A stretch of 64,000 nucleotides of DNA from Pseudomonas sp. P5_109. GTDB lineage: Bacteria; Pseudomonadota; Gammaproteobacteria; Pseudomonadales; Pseudomonadaceae. The translations under genes and the position numbers were made by a program. The stretch is taken from NCBI RefSeq assembly GCF_034009455.1, contig NZ_CP125380.1, forward strand, positions 1 through 64,000, given 5' to 3'. Position 1 is the first letter of the stretch, and the number at the start of each line of letters is the position of its first letter. The notes below the pieces were generated by a model. The model saw nothing but the letters and a program-made list of their open reading frames with translations. It was not told the DNA's origin and made no database searches. This document shows positions 13,573 through 23,102 of this stretch, piece after piece.

Positions 13573-14130
13573 ATGCCACGCTGCTTTTGGTGTTCCGAAG
13601 ATCCGCTATACATGGCTTATCACGATCAGGAGTGGGGCACGCCGCTACGCGATGCGCAGGGATTGTTCGAGTTGCTTTTGCTCGAAGGGTTCCAGGCCGG
13701 GCTTTCCTGGATCACCGTGCTGCGCAAACGCGAGCATTATCGTCAGGTGATGTTTGGTTTTGATGTCCAGCGCGTGGCGCAGATGAGCGATGCCGAAATC
13801 GACGAGTTGATGCTCGATCCCGGGATCATCCGCAACCGCCTCAAGCTCAACGCGGCCCGGCGCAATGCCCAGGCCTGGCTGGCGCTGGAGGACCCGGTGG
13901 CGTTTCTCTGGTCGTTCATCGGTGGCAAGCCTGTGATCAATCATTTCAAGGATCGCAGCGAAGTGCCGGCCGTCACGCCGATTGCCGTCGAGATGAGCAA
14001 AGGCCTGAAAAAAGCCGGTTTCACCTTCGTCGGGCCAACCATTTGCTACGCGCTGATGCAGGCCTCGGGCATGGTCATGGATCACACCCGCGATTGCGAC
14101 CGCTACGCGCAGTTGGCGAACGGCGGTTAG
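13573..14130 (+). CDS. tag: DNA-3-methyladenine glycosylase I
   Basis: This base-excision repair enzyme removes 3-methyladenine from alkylated DNA. The 185-residue protein starts [22 protein letters not shown], with the Zn-binding Cys4 and His17, and has the C-terminal [10 protein letters not shown] that supplies the other zinc ligands. I chose the ATG at 13573 by comparison with the family; an in-frame ATG at 13546 is possible. It is divergent from glyQ with a gap of only about 80 nt and is followed by lpxL. Confidence 0.95.
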   Translation: MPRCFWCSEDPLYMAYHDQEWGTPLRDAQGLFELLLLEGFQAGLSWITVLRKREHYRQVMFGFDVQRVAQMSDAEIDELMLDPGIIRNRLKLNAARRNAQAWLALEDPVAFLWSFIGGKPVINHFKDRSEVPAVTPIAVEMSKGLKKAGFTFVGPTICYALMQASGMVMDHTRDCDRYAQLANGG

Positions 14131-14169
14131 AATAGCCGCCTCGCGCACAGCACAAGATCAGGAGTGACC

Positions 14170-14178
14170 TGTGGATAA
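14170..14178 (-). promoter_or_regulatory. DnaA box overlapping the lpxL start codon
   Basis: TGTGGATAA contains the GTG start codon of the acyltransferase gene (GTG GAT AAG). It is 5 bp past the AGGAG ribosome binding site. Confidence 0.55.
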
Positions 14179-15058
14179 GTTGAAAGGCGCCTTGCTGGTA
14201 GGCGCTCTGCGGCTGTTTGCCCTGCTTCCGTGGCGGGCCGTGCAAGCCGTGGGCTCGGCGATTGGCTGGGTCATGTGGAAAACCCCGAATCGTTCCCGTG
14301 ACGTGGTACGGATCAACCTGTCCAAGTGCTTTCCGGACATGGACCCCGCCGAGCGTGAACGCCTGGTGGGCCAAAGCCTGAAGGACATCGGCAAGTCCTT
14401 GACCGAAAGCGCCTGCGCCTGGATCTGGCCGGCACAGCGCTCCATCGACCTGGTGCGCGAGGTCGAAGGCCTCGACGTGTTGAAGGACGCCCTCGCCTCC
14501 GGCAAAGGCGTGGTCGGCATCACCAGTCACCTGGGCAACTGGGAAGTGCTCAACCACTTCTATTGCAGTCAGTGCAAACCGATTATTTTCTATCGTCCGC
14601 CAAAGTTGAAGGCGGTGGATGAATTGCTGCAAAAGCAGCGGGTGCAGTTGGGTAACAAGGTCGCCGCCTCCACCAAGGAAGGCATCCTCAGTGTCATCAA
14701 GGAAGTGCGCAAAGGTGGTGCAGTGGGCATCCCCGCTGACCCGGAACCGTCCGAATCCGCCGGGATCTTCGTGCCGTTCTTCGCCACCCAGGCACTGACC
14801 AGCAAGTTCGTGCCGAACATGCTCGCCGGCGGCAAAGCGGTTGGCGTGTTCCTGCATGCCCTGCGCCTGCCGGACGGTTCGGGCTACAAAGTGATCCTCG
14901 AAGCCGCGCCCGAGGCCATGTACAGCACCGATACGGCAGAGTCCTGTGCGGCCATGAGCAAAGTGGTCGAGCGTTATGTCGGGGCCTACCCAAGCCAGTA
15001 CATGTGGAGCATGAAGCGCTTCAAGAAGCGTCCACCGGGTGAAGAGCGCTGGTACTGA
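14171..15058 (+). CDS. lpxL: Lipid A biosynthesis (KDO2-lipid IVA) acyltransferase, LpxL/HtrB family
   Basis: The enzyme adds a secondary acyl chain to the lipid A precursor at the inner membrane. The 295-residue protein has an N-terminal hydrophobic segment, the catalytic HX4E motif HLGNWE (H120, E125) and the GIPADPEPSESAG stretch of the family. The start is a GTG preceded by CAGGAGTG. It matches the PA0011 (htrB1) position in P. aeruginosa, between tag and a PilZ gene. Which lipid A position it acylates cannot be told from the sequence. Confidence 0.92.
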   Translation: MDKLKGALLVGALRLFALLPWRAVQAVGSAIGWVMWKTPNRSRDVVRINLSKCFPDMDPAERERLVGQSLKDIGKSLTESACAWIWPAQRSIDLVREVEGLDVLKDALASGKGVVGITSHLGNWEVLNHFYCSQCKPIIFYRPPKLKAVDELLQKQRVQLGNKVAASTKEGILSVIKEVRKGGAVGIPADPEPSESAGIFVPFFATQALTSKFVPNMLAGGKAVGVFLHALRLPDGSGYKVILEAAPEAMYSTDTAESCAAMSKVVERYVGAYPSQYMWSMKRFKKRPPGEERWY

Positions 15059-15074
15059 CTTACTTGGCACACTC

Positions 15075-15083
15075 TGTGGATAA
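15075..15083 (-). promoter_or_regulatory. DnaA box (perfect, intergenic)
   Basis: TGTGGATAA 17 nt after the lpxL stop, immediately before a REPIN. Confidence 0.6.
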
Positions 15084-15085
15084 CC

Positions 15086-15185
15086 TGTAGGAGCGAGCTT
15101 GCTCGCGATGGACGTTAATGATGACGTGGGCTGCCAGGTTGAACGCGGCGCCCTTGCATTCATCGCGAGCAAGCTCGCTCCTACA
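15086..15185. repeat. REPIN (TGTAGGAGCGAGCTTGCTCGCGATG type)
   Basis: A perfect inverted pair of REP ends, TGTAGGAGCGAGCTTGCTCGCG at the left and its complement at the right, between lpxL and the PilZ gene. Confidence 0.92.
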
Positions 15186-15219
15186 CGTATCCACAGCCGT
15201 TCATTCAAGGGCGCAGAAG

Positions 15220-15459
15220 ATGTCCGAACACCGCAAATCATTTCGCATCAAGATCAGTCACGAAAGCATCGGCGATTGCCTGGGCCAGACCCGCAACCTG
15301 TCGACCACCGGTGTCTACGTCAAGCATCCGCAACTGTCGGCGCTGCCCCGGGGCACGGTGGTCTACGGCCAGGTGCAAGACTTACCCACAGGCGCGCCGC
15401 GGGTGCGTATGGAAGTGGTGCTGGTGGATGCCGAGGGCATCGGTTTGCGTTATCTCTGA
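15220..15459 (+). CDS. PilZ domain protein
   Basis: This is a single-domain protein of 79 residues, a probable cyclic di-GMP receptor. It starts MSEHRKSFRIKI, with the RxxxR motif in RKSFR, and has NLSTTGVYV, matching the (D/N)xSxxG second half of the c-di-GMP site. The ATG at 15220 behind GCAGAAG is preferred; upstream in-frame ATGs lie in the REPIN. It is homologous in position to PA0012. The effector partner is unknown. It is convergent with the TPR gene, the two stops being adjacent. Confidence 0.88.
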   Translation: MSEHRKSFRIKISHESIGDCLGQTRNLSTTGVYVKHPQLSALPRGTVVYGQVQDLPTGAPRVRMEVVLVDAEGIGLRYL

Positions 15460-15774
15460 TCAGTGCGCCTGACGCTCGAGTTTCTTCAGGAACACGGTCA
15501 TTTCCTTCTCTGCCTGCTTGTCGCCATGGCCGCGAGCGGCTTCCAGGCCTTGTTCCCAGGCCTGCCGCGCGGCTGCAAAGTCCGCCAGCGCCAGATGGGC
15601 CTTGCCCAGTAGTTTCCACGCCGCCGAATACTTCGGATCGAATTCGACGCAGCGCTGGAAGTGCTCCGCGGCCTTGGTGTTCTCCCCCAGATCCAGATAA
15701 CCCTTGCCCAGGCCGAAGCGCAGCAAGGAGTTATCCACACCCTTGGCGAGCATTTTTTCCAGGGATTCGATCAT
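15460..15774 (-). CDS. Small tetratricopeptide-repeat protein
   Basis: This 104-residue soluble protein is made of TPR-like helix pairs: NSLLRFGLGKGYLDLGENTKAAEHFQ followed by AAWKLLGKAHLALADFAAARQAWEQG, then a charged C-terminal helix. TPR repeats mediate protein contacts; no partner is evident. It matches the PA0015 region in P. aeruginosa. It is convergent with and abuts the PilZ gene. A DnaA box lies inside it. Confidence 0.85.
   Translation of the reverse strand: MIESLEKMLAKGVDNSLLRFGLGKGYLDLGENTKAAEHFQRCVEFDPKYSAAWKLLGKAHLALADFAAARQAWEQGLEAARGHGDKQAEKEMTVFLKKLERQAH
15731..15739 (+). promoter_or_regulatory. DnaA box (perfect)
   Basis: TTATCCACA near the 5' end of the TPR gene, on the strand opposite its coding strand. 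Confidence 0.55.
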
Positions 15775-15814
15775 GGGTGGTTCCTTTTCTTTGGGGCGTC
15801 AGGTGTTGATTTCA

Positions 15815-15915
15815 TGTAGGAGCGAGCTTGCTCGCGATGAACCTGAGAGCGACACGGGGTGTCTGGTTTCCAGCATTATCGTTTACGACCATCGCGAGCA
15901 GAGTTCGCTCCTACA
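15815..15915. repeat. REPIN (TGTAGGAGCGAGCTTGCTCGCGATG type), right arm slightly degenerate
   Basis: The left end is perfect. The right end reads CATCGCGAGCAGAGTTCGCTCCTACA, with a small change in the loop. It lies between the TPR gene and trkA. Confidence 0.9.
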
Positions 15916-15940
15916 AAGGCAGGCCAACACAAAATCAGGA

Positions 15941-17317
15941 TCAGAAGAAGCTCAACCCCACATGGAACAACTTCTCCACATCGCGAATATGCTTTTTATC
16001 CACAAGGAACAGAATCACATGGTCGCCCGCTTCGATCACGGTGTCATCGTGGGCGATGATCACTTCTTCGTCGCGGATAATCGCACCGATGGTGGTGCCC
16101 GGCGGCAGGCCGATGTTCTCGATGGCCTTGCCGATCACCTTGCTCGATTTCGCATCGCCATGGGCAATCGCCTCGATGGCTTCTGCCGCACCCCGGCGCA
16201 GTGAGTGCACGCTGACGATGTCACCCCGGCGCACGTGGGCCAGCAAGGTGCCGATGGTCGCCAGTTGCGGGCTGATGGCGATGTCGATGTCGCCACCCTG
16301 GATCAGGTCGACATAGGCCGGGTTGTTGATGATGGTCATCACTTTCTTTGCACCCAGGCGCTTGGCCAGCAGCGACGACATGATGTTGGCTTCGTCGTCG
16401 TTGGTCAGGGCCAGGAAAAGGTCGGCATCGGCGATGTTCTCTTCCATCAGCAGGTCGCGGTCCGAAGCACTGCCCTGCAACACCACCGTGCTGTCCAGTG
16501 TGTCGGAGAGATGACGACAGCGTGCCGGGTTCATCTCGATGATTTTCACCTGATAACGGCTTTCGATGGCCTCGGCCAGACGCTCGCCGATCTGTCCGCC
16601 GCCGGCGATGACAATGCGTTTATAGGTTTCGTCGAGACGGCGCATTTCGCTCATCACCGCGCGAATGTTCGCTTTGGCGGCGATGAAAAACACCTCGTCG
16701 TCGGCCTCGATCACCGTATCGCCCTGGGGCAGGATCGGCCGGTCACGACGGAAAATTGCTGCAACGCGGGTTTCCACGTTCGGCATGTGTTCACGCAACT
16801 GCCGCAGTTGCTGGCCTACCAGCGGTCCGCCGTAATAAGCCCGCACTGCCACCAGTTGCGCCTTGCCTTCGGCAAAGTCGATCACCTGCAAGGCGCCCGG
16901 ATGCTGGATCAGGCGCTTGATGTAGTTGGTGACCACCTGTTCGGGGCTGATCAGCACGTCCACCGGAATAGCTTCGTTCTGGAACAACTGCTCTTCGCGG
17001 GTCAGGTACGCCGCTTCGCGCACCCGGGCGATCTTGGTCGGCGTGTGGAACAGCGTGTGGGCGACCTGGCAGGCGACCATGTTGGTTTCATCGCTGTTGG
17101 TCACCGCGACCAGCATATCGGCGTCATCGGCCCCGGCCTGGCGCAGCACGGTCGGGAACGAACCACGACCCTGCACCGTGCGGATGTCCAGGCGGTCACC
17201 AAGGTCGCGCAGGCGTTCGCCATCGGTGTCGACCACGGTGATGTCGTTGGCTTCGCTGGCCAGGTGTTCCGCCAGCGAACCACCGACCTGCCCTGCTCCG
17301 AGGATGATGATTTTCAT
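15941..17317 (-). CDS. trkA: Trk system potassium uptake protein TrkA
   Basis: This is the peripheral NAD(H)-binding regulator of the Trk K+ uptake channel. The 458-residue protein has two tandem RCK modules: a first Rossmann motif [14 protein letters not shown] at the N-terminus, a second [14 protein letters not shown] near the middle, and RCK-C domains after each. It is the last gene of def / fmt-rsmB-trkA on the minus strand, 22 nt after rsmB. No trkH or trkG gene is in the window. Confidence 0.97.
   Translation of the reverse strand: MKIIILGAGQVGGSLAEHLASEANDITVVDTDGERLRDLGDRLDIRTVQGRGSFPTVLRQAGADDADMLVAVTNSDETNMVACQVAHTLFHTPTKIARVREAAYLTREEQLFQNEAIPVDVLISPEQVVTNYIKRLIQHPGALQVIDFAEGKAQLVAVRAYYGGPLVGQQLRQLREHMPNVETRVAAIFRRDRPILPQGDTVIEADDEVFFIAAKANIRAVMSEMRRLDETYKRIVIAGGGQIGERLAEAIESRYQVKIIEMNPARCRHLSDTLDSTVVLQGSASDRDLLMEENIADADLFLALTNDDEANIMSSLLAKRLGAKKVMTIINNPAYVDLIQGGDIDIAISPQLATIGTLLAHVRRGDIVSVHSLRRGAAEAIEAIAHGDAKSSKVIGKAIENIGLPPGTTIGAIIRDEEVIIAHDDTVIEAGDHVILFLVDKKHIRDVEKLFHVGLSFF
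15996..16004 (+). promoter_or_regulatory. DnaA box (perfect)
   Basis: TTATCCACA inside the 3' end of trkA, 265 bp from the box at 15731 in the same orientation. Confidence 0.55.
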
Positions 17318-17339
17318 CCAGTCACTCCATTGAATCCGT

Positions 17340-18650
17340 TTAACCGCGAGCGGCGGCGATCTTGATCAGCTTGGCGTAGTAGAACCCGTCGTGGCCACCT
17401 TCCTGGGCCAGCAACTGGCGACCATGGGGCTGCTTGATGCCGGCCGCCGTGGCGAGGTCCAGTTCACGGGCACCCGGCGTGCGGGCAAGGAAGGCTGCGA
17501 TGACTTCGGTGTTCTCGGTCGGCAGCGTGGAGCAAGTGGCGTACAGCAGAATGCCGCCCACCTCCAACGTGGTCCACATGGCATCGAGCAGTTCGCCTTG
17601 CAGCAGCGCGAGCGCGGCGATGTCGTCGGGCTGGCGAGTCAGCTTGATGTCCGGATGACGACGGATCACACCGGTGGCCGAACATGGTGCGTCCAGCAGG
17701 ATGCGCTGGAACGGCTTGCCGTCCCACCATACCTGGATGTCGCGGCCGTCGGCGGCGATCAGTTCGGCGCTGAGTTTCAGGCGTTCGAGATTTTCCCGCA
17801 CCCGCACCAGGCGCTTGGCTTCCAGGTCCACCGCTACTACGCCGGCCAGTTTCGGCTCGGCTTCGAGAATATGGCAGGTCTTGCCACCCGGTGCGCAGCA
17901 GGCGTCCAGCACCCGTTGGCCCGGCGCGAGATCCAGCAGATCGGCGGCCAGTTGCGCGGCTTCGTCCTGCACGCTGATCCAGCCTTCGGCGAAACCCGGC
18001 AGGCTGCGCACATCGGTGGCCGCTTCGAGCACGATGCCGTCGCGGCTGTAGACACACGCTGTGGCGGCAATGCCGGCATCAGTCAGCAAACCGAGGTAGG
18101 CATCGCGGGTGTGATGGCGACGGTTGACCCGCAAGATCATCGGCGGATGCGCGTTGTTGGCGGCGCAGATGGCTTCCCATTGCTCTGGCCAGAACGCCTT
18201 CAGGGATTTCTGCAGCCAGCGTGGGTGAGCGGTGCGCACCACTGGATCGCGCTCCAGCTCGGCGAAAATCGTTTCGCTTTCGCGCTGAGCATTACGCAGC
18301 ACAGCGTTGAGCAACGCCTTGGCCCAGGGCTTTTTCAGCTTGTCGGCGCAACCGACGGTTTCACCGATGGCGGCATGGGCCGGGACGCGGGTGTAGAGCA
18401 GTTGATAGAGACCGACCAGCAGCAGCGCCTCGACATCGGCATCGGCAGCCTTGAACGGTTTCTGCAGCAGCTTGGCCGCCAGTGCCGACAAGCGTGGTTG
18501 CCAGCGTGCGGTGCCGAACGCCAGGTCTTGGGTGAAGCCGCGATCACGGTCCTCGACCTTGTCCAGTTGCGTTGGCAGCGAACTGTTGAGCGAGGCTTTG
18601 CCGCTCAGGACAGCGGCGAGTGCCTTGGCGGCGGCCAGACGCGGATTCAT
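17340..18650 (-). CDS. rsmB: 16S rRNA (cytosine-967-C5)-methyltransferase
   Basis: The enzyme methylates C967 of 16S rRNA using S-adenosylmethionine. The 436-residue protein has an N-terminal NusB-like helical RNA-binding domain and a Rossmann methyltransferase domain with [15 protein letters not shown] (SAM binding), the [15 protein letters not shown] motif and the catalytic Cys region [11 protein letters not shown]. Its start overlaps the fmt stop by 4 nt, so the two are coupled. Confidence 0.97.
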   Translation of the reverse strand: MNPRLAAAKALAAVLSGKASLNSSLPTQLDKVEDRDRGFTQDLAFGTARWQPRLSALAAKLLQKPFKAADADVEALLLVGLYQLLYTRVPAHAAIGETVGCADKLKKPWAKALLNAVLRNAQRESETIFAELERDPVVRTAHPRWLQKSLKAFWPEQWEAICAANNAHPPMILRVNRRHHTRDAYLGLLTDAGIAATACVYSRDGIVLEAATDVRSLPGFAEGWISVQDEAAQLAADLLDLAPGQRVLDACCAPGGKTCHILEAEPKLAGVVAVDLEAKRLVRVRENLERLKLSAELIAADGRDIQVWWDGKPFQRILLDAPCSATGVIRRHPDIKLTRQPDDIAALALLQGELLDAMWTTLEVGGILLYATCSTLPTENTEVIAAFLARTPGARELDLATAAGIKQPHGRQLLAQEGGHDGFYYAKLIKIAAARG

Positions 18651-19606
18651 TGAGCGTCCGCCGCTTGACCGAGGACAGTGCCGGTGGCGAATTTCTCACG
18701 GCGGCTGTTGAACAGATCGCTGAAGTTCAGCGCCTTGCCGCCGGGCAATTGCAGACGGGTCAGGCACAAGGCCTGTTCGCCGCAGGCGACGATCAGTCCG
18801 TCCTTGCTGGCGCCGAGGATTTCCCCCGGAGCGCCTTTGCCTTCGACAAGTTGCGCGGCCAGCACTTTCAGGGCTTCGCCGTTCAAGGTGCTGTGGGTGA
18901 TCGGCCACGGGTTGAAGGCACGGACCAGACGCTCCAGCTCAACCGCCGGGCGGTTCCAGTCGATGCGTGCTTCATCCTTGTTCAGTTTGTGCGCGTAGGT
19001 GGCCAGGCTGTCGTCCTGCACTTCGCCTTCCAGGGTGCCGGCAGCGAGGCCGACAATCGCCTGGACCACGGCCGGCGGGCCCATTTCGGCCAGTCGATCG
19101 TGCAGGCTGCCGCCGGTGTCTGCGGCGCTGATCGGCGTGGTGACTTTCAGCAGCATCGGCCCGGTATCGAGGCCGGCTTCCATGCGCATCACGGTCACGC
19201 CACTTTCGGCGTCCCCCGCTTCCACGGCGCGTTGGATCGGCGCCGCACCACGCCAGCGCGGCAGCAGCGAGGCGTGGCTGTTGATGCAACCCAGGCGCGG
19301 AATATCCAGCACCACTTGCGGCAGGATCAGGCCGTAGGCGACCACCACCATCAAGTCCGGTTTCAGTGCAGCCAGTTCAGCTTGCGCGTCTTCGTTGCGC
19401 AAGGTGGGCGGCTGCAACACCGGGATGTTGTTCTCCAGAGCAAGCTGCTTGACCGGGCTCGGCATCAGTTTTTGCCCGCGACCGGCCGGACGATCCGGTT
19501 GGGTGTAGACCGCGACGATCTCATAAGGGCTGCTCAGCAGGGCCTTGAGGTGTTCGGCGGCGAATTCCGGGGTGCCGGCAAAGACAATGCGCAGTGGCTC
19601 AGTCAT
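18647..19606 (-). CDS. fmt: Methionyl-tRNA formyltransferase
   Basis: The enzyme formylates initiator Met-tRNA using 10-formyltetrahydrofolate. The 319-residue protein starts [20 protein letters not shown] and has the hallmark [13 protein letters not shown] active-site stretch. It lies between def and rsmB; a T-tailed hairpin separates it from def, so it may have partly independent expression. Confidence 0.98.
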   Translation of the reverse strand: MTEPLRIVFAGTPEFAAEHLKALLSSPYEIVAVYTQPDRPAGRGQKLMPSPVKQLALENNIPVLQPPTLRNEDAQAELAALKPDLMVVVAYGLILPQVVLDIPRLGCINSHASLLPRWRGAAPIQRAVEAGDAESGVTVMRMEAGLDTGPMLLKVTTPISAADTGGSLHDRLAEMGPPAVVQAIVGLAAGTLEGEVQDDSLATYAHKLNKDEARIDWNRPAVELERLVRAFNPWPITHSTLNGEALKVLAAQLVEGKGAPGEILGASKDGLIVACGEQALCLTRLQLPGGKALNFSDLFNSRREKFATGTVLGQAADAQ

Positions 19607-19620
19607 GGGTGACGTCTCTT

Positions 19621-19652
19621 GAAAAGAAAAAGGCTTGCCGCAGCAAGCCTTT
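19621..19652 (-). terminator. Hairpin with T-rich tail between def and fmt
   Basis: AAAGGCTTGC pairs with GCAAGCCTTT; in the def-to-fmt direction it is followed by TTTCTTTTC. It starts 11 nt after the def stop and ends 15 nt before the fmt start. It can act as a terminator or attenuator inside what is usually considered one operon. Confidence 0.75.
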
Positions 19653-19663
19653 GAAGATGGGCA

Positions 19664-20170
19664 TCAGGCGTTCTGGCGATGAAGCTTTTCCAGTTTCTTC
19701 TTGATGCGGTCGCGTTTGAGCGTGGACAGGTAATCGACGAACAATTTGCCGTTGAGGTGGTCGCATTCGTGCTGGATGCACACCGCGAGCAAATCGTCGG
19801 CGATCAGTTCGTATGGCTGGCCGTCGCGGTCCAGCGCCTTGACCTTGACCCGTTGCGGGCGATCGACGTTTTCGTAGAAGCCCGGCACCGACAGGCAGCC
19901 TTCCTGATACTGGCCCATGTCGTCGGTCAGCGGTTCGAGCTCGGGGTTGATGAACACGCGAGGCTCAGTGCGGTCTTCGGAGAGGTCCATCACGACGATA
20001 CGTTTGTGCACGTTGACCTGGGTCGCGGCGAGGCCGATGCCAGGCGCTTCATACATTGTTTCAAACATGTCGTCGACCAACTGACGCACTTCGTCGTCCA
20101 CTACGGCCACTGGCTTGGCGATAGTGCGCAGACGCGGATCAGGGAATTCGAGGATGTTTAAAATGGCCAT
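19664..20170 (-). CDS. def: Peptide deformylase
   Basis: This metalloenzyme removes the N-formyl group from nascent proteins. The 168-residue protein starts [21 protein letters not shown] and contains all three motifs: [16 protein letters not shown] (metal ligand C92) and HECDHLNG (H134, H138 and the catalytic Glu). I chose the ATG at 20170; the longer frame to 20356 crosses the promoter region of the divergent gene. Confidence 0.98.
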   Translation of the reverse strand: MAILNILEFPDPRLRTIAKPVAVVDDEVRQLVDDMFETMYEAPGIGLAATQVNVHKRIVVMDLSEDRTEPRVFINPELEPLTDDMGQYQEGCLSVPGFYENVDRPQRVKVKALDRDGQPYELIADDLLAVCIQHECDHLNGKLFVDYLSTLKRDRIKKKLEKLHRQNA

Positions 20171-20343
20171 AAGCTTGATTAGTGCACGTGTGAAGTAAGG
20201 TCGGGTCGATGGCCTGGCGGGTCCGAAGAATTGCAGGCTACCGTTGTAAAACGTAGCTCCCTTCTTTCGATAAGCAAGCCGGGAGCGAGCCACCGAGGGC
20301 TCTGGCGTTTCACGCGAACGCACATAATAAAGGGATTCACCGC

Positions 20344-21168
20344 ATGAGGAAATCACTACTCGCCCTGCCGCTTCTGGTCTCGGCCGGTCTGGCGTACGGG
20401 CAAGTGCAACTTCGGGAAGATATTCCCACCATAAAGCTGTCGCCCCAGGTGCGCAGCAGCCCGGTGACCGAGGCTATCCCCAGCATCGCGCTGAAATCGA
20501 TCAACAGCTTTCTGCTGAACAACCGCATCGTCGACAAGACCGAGGATTTCGACAAGGCGCCCTATATCGTTGCCGGCGATGCCGAACGCGTACTCAGCGG
20601 CGCGGGTGACCGCATCTTTGCCCGCGGCCATTTCGATCCGGCGCAGCCGGTGTACGGCATCTTCCGCCAGGGCAAGGTTTACACCGATCCGCAGAGCAAG
20701 GAAATCCTGGGGGTCAACGCCGACGAAATCGGCGCAAGTGAGGTCGTGGCCATCGAAGGTGACGTCGCCACGCTGGCGTTGCAACGTACGACCCAGGAAG
20801 TCCGCCTCGGCGACCGCCTGTTCAGTGGCGAAGAGCGCTCGATCAACTCGACCTTCACACCCAGCGCACCGAGCCACGAAATCAGCGGTTTGATCATCGA
20901 TGTGCCGCGCGGGGTCACGCAGATCGGCGAGTTGGACGTGGTTACGCTGAACAAGGGGCAGCGCGACGGACTGGCCGAAGGCAACCTGCTGGCAGTGATG
21001 AAGACCGGCGAAACCGTGCGTGACCGGATCACCGGCCAGCCGTTGAAAATTCCCGATGAGCGCGCCGGTCTGCTGATGGTTTTCCGTACCTACGACAAAC
21101 TCAGTTATGGGTTGGTGCTGAGTGCTTCGCGCTCGCTGTCGGTGATGGACAAGGTGCGAAATCCGTAA
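20344..21168 (+). CDS. LysM-family peptidoglycan-associated protein lacking the LysM domain
   Basis: The 274-residue protein has a signal peptide ([19 protein letters not shown]) and corresponds to the PA0020-type exported LysM protein next to def/dprA. In family members I know, the mature N-terminus carries a LysM domain (roughly 65-70 residues with a GDTLWDIS-like core) before an IKLSP segment. Here QVQLREDIP runs directly into [12 protein letters not shown] at residues 20-40, so the LysM part is absent while the rest ([18 protein letters not shown]-like [27 protein letters not shown]) is intact and in frame. The function is uncertain; peptidoglycan anchoring may be lost. It is divergent from def. 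Confidence 0.8.
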   Translation: MRKSLLALPLLVSAGLAYGQVQLREDIPTIKLSPQVRSSPVTEAIPSIALKSINSFLLNNRIVDKTEDFDKAPYIVAGDAERVLSGAGDRIFARGHFDPAQPVYGIFRQGKVYTDPQSKEILGVNADEIGASEVVAIEGDVATLALQRTTQEVRLGDRLFSGEERSINSTFTPSAPSHEISGLIIDVPRGVTQIGELDVVTLNKGQRDGLAEGNLLAVMKTGETVRDRITGQPLKIPDERAGLLMVFRTYDKLSYGLVLSASRSLSVMDKVRNP

Positions 21169-21194
21169 GTTTGCTTCACAAGTTACCAACAGAG

Positions 21195-21203
21195 TTATCC
21201 ACA
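21195..21203 (+). promoter_or_regulatory. DnaA box (perfect, intergenic)
   Basis: TTATCCACA in the 81-nt gap upstream of dprA, 47 nt before its start. Confidence 0.62.
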
Positions 21204-21249
21204 GCTTATTCCCGTTTGTACGGGTGCTCATAACGATCAAGGATGATCC

Positions 21250-22356
21250 ATGTCTCTGTCTGCCGTTACACCGGTTTCCCCTGCGGAACTGGAAGCCCGT
21301 TTGCGTTTGCATCGCCTGCCTGAGCTCGGCCCGGCACGGTTCAAGAAGCTGCTTGAAGCCTTTGGCTCGGCGTCCAAAGCGATCAGTGCACCGGCCAGTG
21401 CCTGGCGCGCGCTGGGTTTACCTCTGGCGTGTACGGAGGCCAGACGCAGCACTGAAACCCGTGATGGCGCCGCCCACGCATTGGCTTGGCTAGAGCGTCC
21501 GGCCCAGCATTTACTGATGTGGGACCAGCCTGACTACCCGGCGCTGCTGGCGCAAATCAGCGATGCGCCGCCACTGTTATTCGTTGCCGGAAATCCGGGC
21601 ATCCTGGAAAAGCCGCAATTGGCGATGGTCGGCAGTCGTCGCGCATCGCGCCCGGGCATGGACACCGCTGCCGCGTTTTCCCGCAGCCTGGCCGGCGCCG
21701 GTTTTGTCATCACCAGCGGCCTGGCCCTGGGCATCGACGCTGCCGCACATCAGGCCGCCCTGGACGTTGGCGGGCAAACGGTCGGTGTACTTGGCACGGG
21801 ACTTGAAAAGTTTTATCCACAGCGTAATCGGCGCCTGGCGGACGCGATGATTGCCTCGGGCAGTGCCGTGCTTTCGGAGTTCCCGTTGGATGCAGGCCCA
21901 ACCGCCAGCAACTTCCCTCGACGCAACCGGATCATCAGCGGCTTGTCCCTTGGCGTGCTGGTGGTCGAGGCCAGTGTCGCCAGTGGTTCTCTGATTACGG
22001 CGAGGTTGGCCGGCGAACACGGACGCGAGGTATTTGCGATTCCCGGGTCGATCCATCATCCCGGCGCCCGCGGCTGCCATCAATTGATCCGAGATGGTGC
22101 GGTGCTGGTGGAAACCATCGAACATATTCTCGAGGCCTTGCGCGGCTGGCAACGGCTGCCGTTATCCACAGAGTCCTTCACCGCTGAAACGACTCACCCT
22201 CTGTTGAAGTTGCTGCATGCCGCGCCTCTGACCAGTGAAGCACTGGCAGGCGCAAGCGGCTGGGCCTTGCCGAAAGTGCTGGCGGCGCTGACGGAACTGG
22301 AAATGGACGGTCATGCCGTTTGCGAAAGCGGGCGCTGGTTTGCACGGGTGAGCTAG
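21250..22356 (+). CDS. dprA: DNA-processing protein DprA (Smf)
   Basis: This protein binds incoming single-stranded DNA and loads RecA during transformation. The 368-residue protein has an N-terminal SAM-like helical region, the Rossmann-like DprA core (AMVGSRRASRPG, ITSGLALGIDAAAH, GTGLEKFYPQRNRRL, SEFPLDAGP, NRIISGLSLGVLVVEA) and a C-terminal winged-helix DML1-type domain. An AAGGATG box precedes the ATG. It contains two perfect DnaA boxes and has a third just upstream. tsaC follows. Confidence 0.96.
   Translation: MSLSAVTPVSPAELEARLRLHRLPELGPARFKKLLEAFGSASKAISAPASAWRALGLPLACTEARRSTETRDGAAHALAWLERPAQHLLMWDQPDYPALLAQISDAPPLLFVAGNPGILEKPQLAMVGSRRASRPGMDTAAAFSRSLAGAGFVITSGLALGIDAAAHQAALDVGGQTVGVLGTGLEKFYPQRNRRLADAMIASGSAVLSEFPLDAGPTASNFPRRNRIISGLSLGVLVVEASVASGSLITARLAGEHGREVFAIPGSIHHPGARGCHQLIRDGAVLVETIEHILEALRGWQRLPLSTESFTAETTHPLLKLLHAAPLTSEALAGASGWALPKVLAALTELEMDGHAVCESGRWFARVS
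21813..21821 (+). promoter_or_regulatory. DnaA box (perfect)
   Basis: TTATCCACA inside dprA, coding part of the conserved FYPQRNRR segment. Confidence 0.55.
22162..22170 (+). promoter_or_regulatory. DnaA box (perfect)
   Basis: TTATCCACA inside dprA, 349 bp after the preceding box and in the same orientation. Confidence 0.55.
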
Positions 22357-22410
22357 GTTTTATGAGCAAGATCGGTAAACTGCGCAGAGCCTTATTCTGG
22401 AGAGTTTTTC

Positions 22411-22968
22411 ATGGTCAACAGTTGGCGTGTGCAACAAGCCGCGCAAGCAATTCGCGCAGGGGCGGTGATTGCCTACCCAACCGAAGCAGTCTGGGGCCTG
22501 GGTTGTGACCCGTGGGACGAGGAAGCGGTGGAGCGTCTGCTGCTGATCAAGGGCCGGTCTGTGGATAAAGGACTGATCCTGGTCGCCGACAACATCCGTC
22601 AGTTCGATTTCCTCTTCGAAGACTTCCCCGAATTGTGGATGGACCGCATGGCCAGCACCTGGCCGGGGCCGAACACCTGGCTGGTGCCGCACCAGAACCT
22701 GCTGCCCGAGTGGATTACCGGGGTGCATGAAACCGTGGCGCTGCGGGTCAGCGATCACCCGCAGGTGCGGGACTTGTGCGCGCTGGTCGGGCCGCTGGTG
22801 TCGACGTCGGCCAACCCGCAGGGGCGCCCGGCAGCGCGTACGCGGATTCGCGTCGAGCAGTATTTCCGTGGCCAGGTCGATCTGGTGCTCGGCGGGATGT
22901 TGGGCGGACGCAAGAACCCGAGCGTGATTCGCGATCTGGCGACCGGCACCGTCGTGCGCCCGGACTGA
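22411..22968 (+). CDS. tsaC: L-threonylcarbamoyladenylate synthase TsaC
   Basis: The enzyme makes threonylcarbamoyl-AMP from threonine, bicarbonate and ATP for the t6A37 tRNA modification. The 185-residue YrdC-domain protein has the family landmarks [39 protein letters not shown] and the [12 protein letters not shown] loop. The short form without the Sua5 C-terminal domain identifies it as TsaC. The order dprA-tsaC is conserved in Pseudomonas. Confidence 0.96.
   Translation: MVNSWRVQQAAQAIRAGAVIAYPTEAVWGLGCDPWDEEAVERLLLIKGRSVDKGLILVADNIRQFDFLFEDFPELWMDRMASTWPGPNTWLVPHQNLLPEWITGVHETVALRVSDHPQVRDLCALVGPLVSTSANPQGRPAARTRIRVEQYFRGQVDLVLGGMLGGRKNPSVIRDLATGTVVRPD
22560..22568 (-). promoter_or_regulatory. 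DnaA box (perfect)
   Basis: TGTGGATAA in tsaC, coding within the SVDKG motif. Confidence 0.55.
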
Positions 22969-22983
22969 TACTGCATTGAGGCC

Positions 22984-23080
22984 ATTCGCGAGCAAGCCCG
23001 CTCCCACATTTGATCTGTGTCGAACATAAACTCTATGTTCACTGGAGATCTATTGTGGGAGCGGGCTTGCTCGCGAAGGG
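22984..23080. repeat. REPIN (TTCGCGAGCAAGCCCGCTCCCACA type)
   Basis: An inverted REP pair in the convergent gap between tsaC and qor. It can form a long hairpin and may end both transcripts. Confidence 0.92.
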
Positions 23081-23102
23081 GCCCTGACAGTCAGCGAAAA
23101 TC

